A stretch of 64,000 nucleotides of DNA, from the NCBI GenBank assembly GCA_046351595.1, contig JAXLYE010000009.1, positions 553,740 through 617,739 on the forward strand. Reading direction: 5' to 3'. Source of the DNA: JAXLYE01 sp046351595. GTDB lineage: Bacteria; Myxococcota_A; Polyangia; Palsa-1104; JAEUJZ01. The notes under the pieces were generated by a model. It saw only the letters and a program-made list of their open reading frames with translations, did no database searches and had not been told where the DNA came from. Shown here one piece after another: positions 61,001 to 64,000 of the stretch. The number at the start of each line of letters is the position of its first letter. Within the stretch, counting starts at the first letter, position 1. The translations under genes were made by a program, and so were the position numbers.

Positions 61001-61062
61001 TGCCCGCCGGCCTGCGCCTGATCGCGATCGAGCCGGCGCCCGCGGCCGAGCCCGGCGGCTAG
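58036..61062 (+). CDS. Hsp70-family protein with C-terminal DUF3731 domain
   Basis: A 1,008-aa protein. The N-terminal 640 residues resemble the upstream Hsp70: YLVGIDLGTTNSALAFIDT, ICDIGGGTTDFTLIEV, GGDNMDLALAKRL and VVLFNGGVLCAAAIRQR. A Ser/Lys-rich insert (PNKSSDKSSGKGRGD) lies inside the nucleotide domain. After a low-complexity linker (about 650-680), residues 690-1000 form an alpha-helical domain matching DUF3731 (EARWLNLAGFCLRPGFGYALDDWRVKEAWRVF, CKLEWWILWRRIAGGLS). It completes a three-gene operon. Its clients and nucleotide-exchange partners are unknown. Confidence 0.92.
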   Translation: MTAARYLVGIDLGTTNSALAFIDTHEKPRRVRDFPMPQLVGPGDVAARPTLPSLHHHVGEHELPPGATRLPWTPKDAAAPDHVVGELARAQTALVPGRSVLSAKSWLCHPRVDRLADILPWGGAPDVPRLSPVEVSARYLRHMLAAFCFDKQVTLEAVEVVLTVPASFDEVARELTVEAARRAGLPLERLTLLEEPQAAFYHWLADHARLAEEVEAGDLIFVCDIGGGTTDFTLIEVHKSDSAGPNKSSDKSSGKGRGDVAARKIRFARTAVGDHLLLGGDNMDLALAKRLEQTTLGGGRLPPHTFSGLVQACRTAKERLLGEAAPERFGVHVAGRGSKLIGGGLHAELLRADVEATLLDGFFPRVGADAEPARQRAGLQEFGLPYAADPAVTRYIAAFLRQHRARPTVVLFNGGVLCAAAIRQRILDVIARINMESAESTRAEADAATARPRLLTNDAPDLAVARGAAYYALSRKGEGLRITGGAARAYYVEVEGPQRGPEGRLDVARGEQTLVCLTPRGLDEGSEVELRGRPLQLLTNRPVRFRLFSSAQREGDQPGDVLRLPPSELTELPPLYTVLRHPRSSQERPIEVSLGARITEIGTLELWARSLPGEGDGQATKSGKDADEPIKWRLQFDLRSSEGLSEGAAPGAEPAGDGAETEGVAAPGVGSAEAGLLAAAAEHLNQVFTGSAPVAGLPKALQSVLGPRDGWSTATLRGLWEALKAHRERRGRSAAHEARWLNLAGFCLRPGFGYALDDWRVKEAWRVFNAGLIHEREDPCKLEWWILWRRIAGGLSRTQQDELWKRVAPLVLPSLRRLDKKPPSPQELAEIWRAVASCERIEVKKKIDLGEALLSQLEKKRSEYGLWALGRLGARMPLYASIDNVVPPAVAQRWLGRLMALRLPEGASAEERYQLGQAAAELGRLTGDRVRDLPEGERQKLAAWLLQIVAGPDGKDPASGGEGRHLARIVTEVVPREEREERFAFGDTLPAGLRLIAIEPAPAAEPGG

Positions 61063-61082
61063 CCCAGAAGCTACCCCAGAAG

Positions 61083-62495
61083 CTAGCGCGGATCGGGCGG
61101 GCAGCGCGGCGGCTTCGTCGGGGCGGGCACGGTGAGCTGGACGCGCACCGGGCCGCTGCCCGCGGCGGCCTCGACGATCTGCGCGGCGACGACCTGGCCG
61201 TCGAGGCGCGCCTGCACGGTGTAGCGGCCGGGGCCAGCCAGGTAGCGGTCGAAGCGGCCGTCGCGGCAGCGGCTGGTCCAGCGCTCCTGCTCGTTCAGCG
61301 CGACCTCGGCGACGGTGACCTCGGCGACGGCGGGGCGGCCGTTGGCATCGACGACGTGGCCCTGCAGCGACGGCCCGTTTAGGTAGCGATCGAGCAGCCG
61401 CGTCCACAGCGGTCGCGCCGCCAGCACCACCTCGCGCCGCGCCTGCGGGGTGCCTGGATCGCCGCGCGCGCCCTCGACCAGGAGCGCCAGCGTGCCGTAG
61501 CTCGCGCGCAGCGTGTCCTGATCCGTGCCGTCGACGGGGTAGAGCTTCTGGCGCACGGTCCAGGTGCGGTCCTGCGGGTGCGGCGGCAGGCCGGCGACCA
61601 GCTCCTCGGCGACGGACCAGGCCTCGTTGGGCGTGGGGCTCTTCACGTTGTCGATGGTGTAGGGCGCCAGGACCGCGACGCTGCCGCTGTGGAACGAGAT
61701 CGCGGCGACGAAGCGCTCGCTCTCGGCCAGGCGGAGCATGGCGCGGGTCTCGGGCTCGCTGGCGGGCTCGGGGCCGCGGTAGTAGTAGCTGGTCGAAACC
61801 GGCGAGCTGCCCTTGTCGCCGAGGAAGCCCCAGCGGAAGGGGTAGTTGCGGTTGAGGTCGACGCCGTCGGTGCGGTCGATGCGGCCGTTGCGGTTGGTGT
61901 CGCGACCGTTCTTGCGGCCGGTGCGCGGGTTGCCGTGCAGCGACGCCCAGACGCCGTCGGGGTTGACCACGGGCACGCACCAGACCACGAGCTCGTCGAG
62001 CCAGCGCTTGACCTGGGCATCGAGCGCAGGGTCGCGCCGCAGCACCTGGCCGTCGGTGCCGATCTCGCCCGCGCGCAGAAGCAGCACCTCGGCGGCGTCG
62101 AGCGCCATGTCGATCGAGACCAGCTCGACGCCGTGGTGGGCGCCGTTGAGCAGCACCGCCGGACGACCGTCGCGGCGCTTGAGGCCGCGGCCGATGGCCA
62201 GCCCCCAGATCGTGCGGCCCTCGTGCGAGCGCCCGAGCTCGACGAGGCGGGTCAGCTTCGGGAAGCGGGCGTGGTAGTCGCGCAGCGTGGCCTCGACCCA
62301 GGCCGCGCTGTAGCGGGTCGTCGCGGCGTCCTCGGGGGCGCCATTCGTCGACGGCGCGGGTGAGGGCGCGGGCGCAGTCGGCGCCGGGGCGGGCGGCGGC
62401 GCGGTGGGCTCCGGGCGCACCGGCTGCTCGACGAGCGCGAGCAGCAGCGCGGCGGCAGCAGGCAGGAGCAGGGTCCGGGAGCGGGTCATCGGCAT
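61083..62495 (-). CDS. M14-family zinc carboxypeptidase, exported
   Basis: A 470-aa protein. A signal peptide and Pro/Ala linker (to about residue 60) precede the peptidase: zinc ligands in NGAHHGVELVS (H-x-x-E), substrate Arg/Asn in VDLNRNYPFRWG, zinc His in ISFHSGSVAVL and catalytic Glu in LALLVEGARGD. A DTNRNGRIDRTDG segment before the NR motif could bind calcium. The C-terminal 90 residues form a CarboxypepD regulatory-like beta domain (GHVVDANGRPAVAEVTVAEV). ATG 62489 or 62531 are alternative starts. It probably degrades extracellular peptides. Confidence 0.9.
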   Translation of the reverse strand: MPMTRSRTLLLPAAAALLLALVEQPVRPEPTAPPPAPAPTAPAPSPAPSTNGAPEDAATTRYSAAWVEATLRDYHARFPKLTRLVELGRSHEGRTIWGLAIGRGLKRRDGRPAVLLNGAHHGVELVSIDMALDAAEVLLLRAGEIGTDGQVLRRDPALDAQVKRWLDELVVWCVPVVNPDGVWASLHGNPRTGRKNGRDTNRNGRIDRTDGVDLNRNYPFRWGFLGDKGSSPVSTSYYYRGPEPASEPETRAMLRLAESERFVAAISFHSGSVAVLAPYTIDNVKSPTPNEAWSVAEELVAGLPPHPQDRTWTVRQKLYPVDGTDQDTLRASYGTLALLVEGARGDPGTPQARREVVLAARPLWTRLLDRYLNGPSLQGHVVDANGRPAVAEVTVAEVALNEQERWTSRCRDGRFDRYLAGPGRYTVQARLDGQVVAAQIVEAAAGSGPVRVQLTVPAPTKPPRCPPDPR

Positions 62496-62562
62496 AAAGG
62501 GGCGCCGCCTGGATACAACGTCTTTGCGCATTTGCCCATGCCGCGGTGCGGGCCGCCGCGGC

Positions 62563-63999
62563 TCAGCCGACCGGCTCCAGCGCGTGGCTGAGGCGGAGCA
62601 GGGCGATCAAGAGGTGCCCGTCCCGGATCTGCGCCCGCCCGGCGACGAGCGCCGCGAGCGGCAGCCAGTGCAGGCCGGAGCCGGGCACGCTCTCGACGTC
62701 GATCTCGGCGGCCAGCGGGTATACGACCTCGGGGGTGGCGCCGGCCGCGGGGTAGTACTTGCCGCCGAGCGGCCAGGCCCGCCGCGCCTGCGCCGCGAAC
62801 TGCTCCGCGAGGCATCGCAGCGCGTGCGCCTCGGCCTGCTCGAGATCGAGCACCGAGCGCGGCAGCCGCCACGCCGGGCAGGTGAGGATGCGCGAGCTGC
62901 CCGTCGCCGCCTGCACCGCCGGCAGATCGCGCAGCTCCAGCCCGACATAGTCGACGCCGCCGGCGCGCACCACGGGCAGCAGCGACACCGTCGAGCACGA
63001 CACCGGCTTGGGCGCAACCACCTCGAGCTCGGACCGGGCCAGCACCTGCCCGGCCGAGTCGTGCTCGTGGATCTCGACGGTAAAGACCTCGAGGAAGCGG
63101 GCCTCGGGCTCGGGCGGGCAGGGGACGAAGCGTGCGACCGAGGGCGGGCGCAGGAGCTCGTCGAGCGCGGCGGCGCTGCGCAGGCCGGGCCGCGTCGGCT
63201 GCTCGCTCAGGCCGATCTCGGCGCCGATCCACGGGCCCAGCGGCTCGCCGCGCGCGCGCAGCAGGTGGTGGGTGTTGAGCTCGAGCCGCGCGTCGAGCAG
63301 GCCGCCGACCTGGGCCGCGCGCAAGAGCTGCCGCGCATCGAGCGGCCGCACCCGGCCCGCCGCCGCAAAGCCGCTGTAGTTGGGCGCCTCGTCGGGCAGC
63401 GGCAGCTCGCCGCCGTCGTCGATGCGCAGCTCGATCAGGCTGGCGGTGACCCGCTCGTTGAGGCCGCCCGGCGAGGTGAAGTAGCGCAGCCCGGGATGCA
63501 TCGCCGCGATGCAGCCGGGCGCAAGGCCCGCGCGCTCGCCGAGAATCGCCGCCGCCTCGTCGAGGGTGAGCTCGGTCGCCGCGGCCGGGCGCTGCGCCGA
63601 AAGCGGCTCGGTCAGGTAGCCCGCCACCGTCGCCGCGTCCAGGTTCGGGCTGTCCGGCGCGGCGTTGACGAGCGGCCGCGGGAAGCCCTGCTTGCCCAGC
63701 ACGAACAGCCGCCCGTCCTTCTGGAAGTACGGCACCAGATCCACAACCGGGTTGGGGCGCGAGCACAGCTCGAAGCGCTGCCCGGTCGCCGGGTCGGCGA
63801 ACAGCTCGCGGCGCAGGAAGCGCGGCGGCCGCGGCGCACCCCGGTGCAGGCTGAACGCCACGCCGCGCCCGGGAGCGACCTTCTCACCAACAATCAGGAA
63901 GTTGGTGGGCGGGAACGGCAGGCGCCGCCCATCGAGATCCCAGAGAAAGAAGCGACCGCGGAAGCGGTTCTCGCGGATCCAGGGGTTGTGCAGCTCCAC
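62563..63999 (-). CDS. Tandem NUDIX-like protein, 5' partial
   Basis: At least 478 aa; the first codon in view is GTG at the window edge, so the gene may start outside. Two NUDIX-like folds can be seen. The first (about residues 85-210) has DLVPYFQKDGRLFVLGKQ, a degenerate box ELTLDEAAAILGERAGL and FTSPGGLNERVTA, where SPGGxxER is the strand after the box in ADP-sugar pyrophosphatases. The second (about 350-478) has LGGKYYPAAGATPEVVYPL and LHWLPLAALV. Neither box keeps the full GX5EX7REUXEEXGU pattern, so hydrolase activity is doubtful. I infer a binding or repurposed role. Confidence 0.6.
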   Translation of the reverse strand: MELHNPWIRENRFRGRFFLWDLDGRRLPFPPTNFLIVGEKVAPGRGVAFSLHRGAPRPPRFLRRELFADPATGQRFELCSRPNPVVDLVPYFQKDGRLFVLGKQGFPRPLVNAAPDSPNLDAATVAGYLTEPLSAQRPAAATELTLDEAAAILGERAGLAPGCIAAMHPGLRYFTSPGGLNERVTASLIELRIDDGGELPLPDEAPNYSGFAAAGRVRPLDARQLLRAAQVGGLLDARLELNTHHLLRARGEPLGPWIGAEIGLSEQPTRPGLRSAAALDELLRPPSVARFVPCPPEPEARFLEVFTVEIHEHDSAGQVLARSELEVVAPKPVSCSTVSLLPVVRAGGVDYVGLELRDLPAVQAATGSSRILTCPAWRLPRSVLDLEQAEAHALRCLAEQFAAQARRAWPLGGKYYPAAGATPEVVYPLAAEIDVESVPGSGLHWLPLAALVAGRAQIRDGHLLIALLRLSHALEPVG

Positions 64000-64000
64000 C

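Noticed and set aside
61060..61086. Twelve-bp duplication (CCCAGAAGCTA) between the Hsp70 and carboxypeptidase stops
   Set aside because: A simple tandem duplication of intergenic sequence; no inverted repeat or site is implied.

Overview
This window is GC-rich DNA with a very strong preference for G or C at third codon positions. It carries many lipoproteins, Pro/Ala-rich linkers, TPR and HEAT repeat proteins, a large Ser/Thr kinase-like protein, Dickkopf-type cysteine-rich and propeller-type surface lipoproteins, and an HD-GYP response regulator. This style fits a Myxococcota (Polyangia-like) chromosome; that is inference from gene content, since no rRNA or other taxonomic marker is present. 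I saw no rRNA, tRNA or CRISPR array.

Layout. 1-8.3 kb: secreted TPR, cysteine-rich, deacetylase and Ig-like proteins, interrupted by a 1,423-bp IS4-family insertion sequence (4088-5510) with intact terminal repeats and a perfect 10-bp target duplication but a frame-disrupted transposase. 8.8-16.6 kb: leucine-dehydrogenase-like enzyme, REC-GAF-HD-GYP regulator, a lipoprotein, a repeat-filled gap (14047-14569), a coiled-coil protein and an ADP-ribosylglycohydrolase. 16.6-24.2 kb: conserved hypotheticals, an SRPBCC protein, a large WAVG-repeat lipoprotein, a TPR membrane protein and a Wzx/MATE-like flippase with a secreted N-terminal domain. 24.3-30.1 kb (all +): a zinc-independent reductase, a Skp/OmpH-fabZ-lipoprotein-lipoprotein operon, and a 3,5-diaminohexanoate dehydrogenase (kdd). 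30.1-41.5 kb (all -): kinase-like protein, OPT transporter, tyrosine recombinase, M23 peptidase with a 15-bp repeat array in its leader, two HEAT-repeat exported proteins and a hypothetical protein. 41.6-50.2 kb: small lipoprotein, YccF, FIST sensor, cation diffusion facilitator, EngB GTPase, membrane protein, FemAB-like acyltransferase and SDR. 50.2-50.8 kb: a second 42-bp repeat array. 50.8-55.3 kb: globin-like lipoprotein, class A PBP, membrane-anchored protein and haemolysin-III protein. 55.4-61.1 kb: a DUF2760-Hsp70-Hsp70 operon. 61.1-64 kb: an M14 carboxypeptidase and a tandem NUDIX-like protein cut by the window end.

How the parts relate. Most genes stand alone or in pairs. The clearest operons are skp-fabZ-lipoproteins (envelope and fatty acid), the DUF2760/Hsp70 trio (a poorly characterised chaperone-like module), the membrane protein/FemAB-like pair that overlaps by ATGA, and the FIST pair. 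The most unusual material is non-coding. Two unrelated-looking intergenic arrays share a 42-bp period, and in the second one the arms of a repeated hairpin show a compensatory base-pair change.
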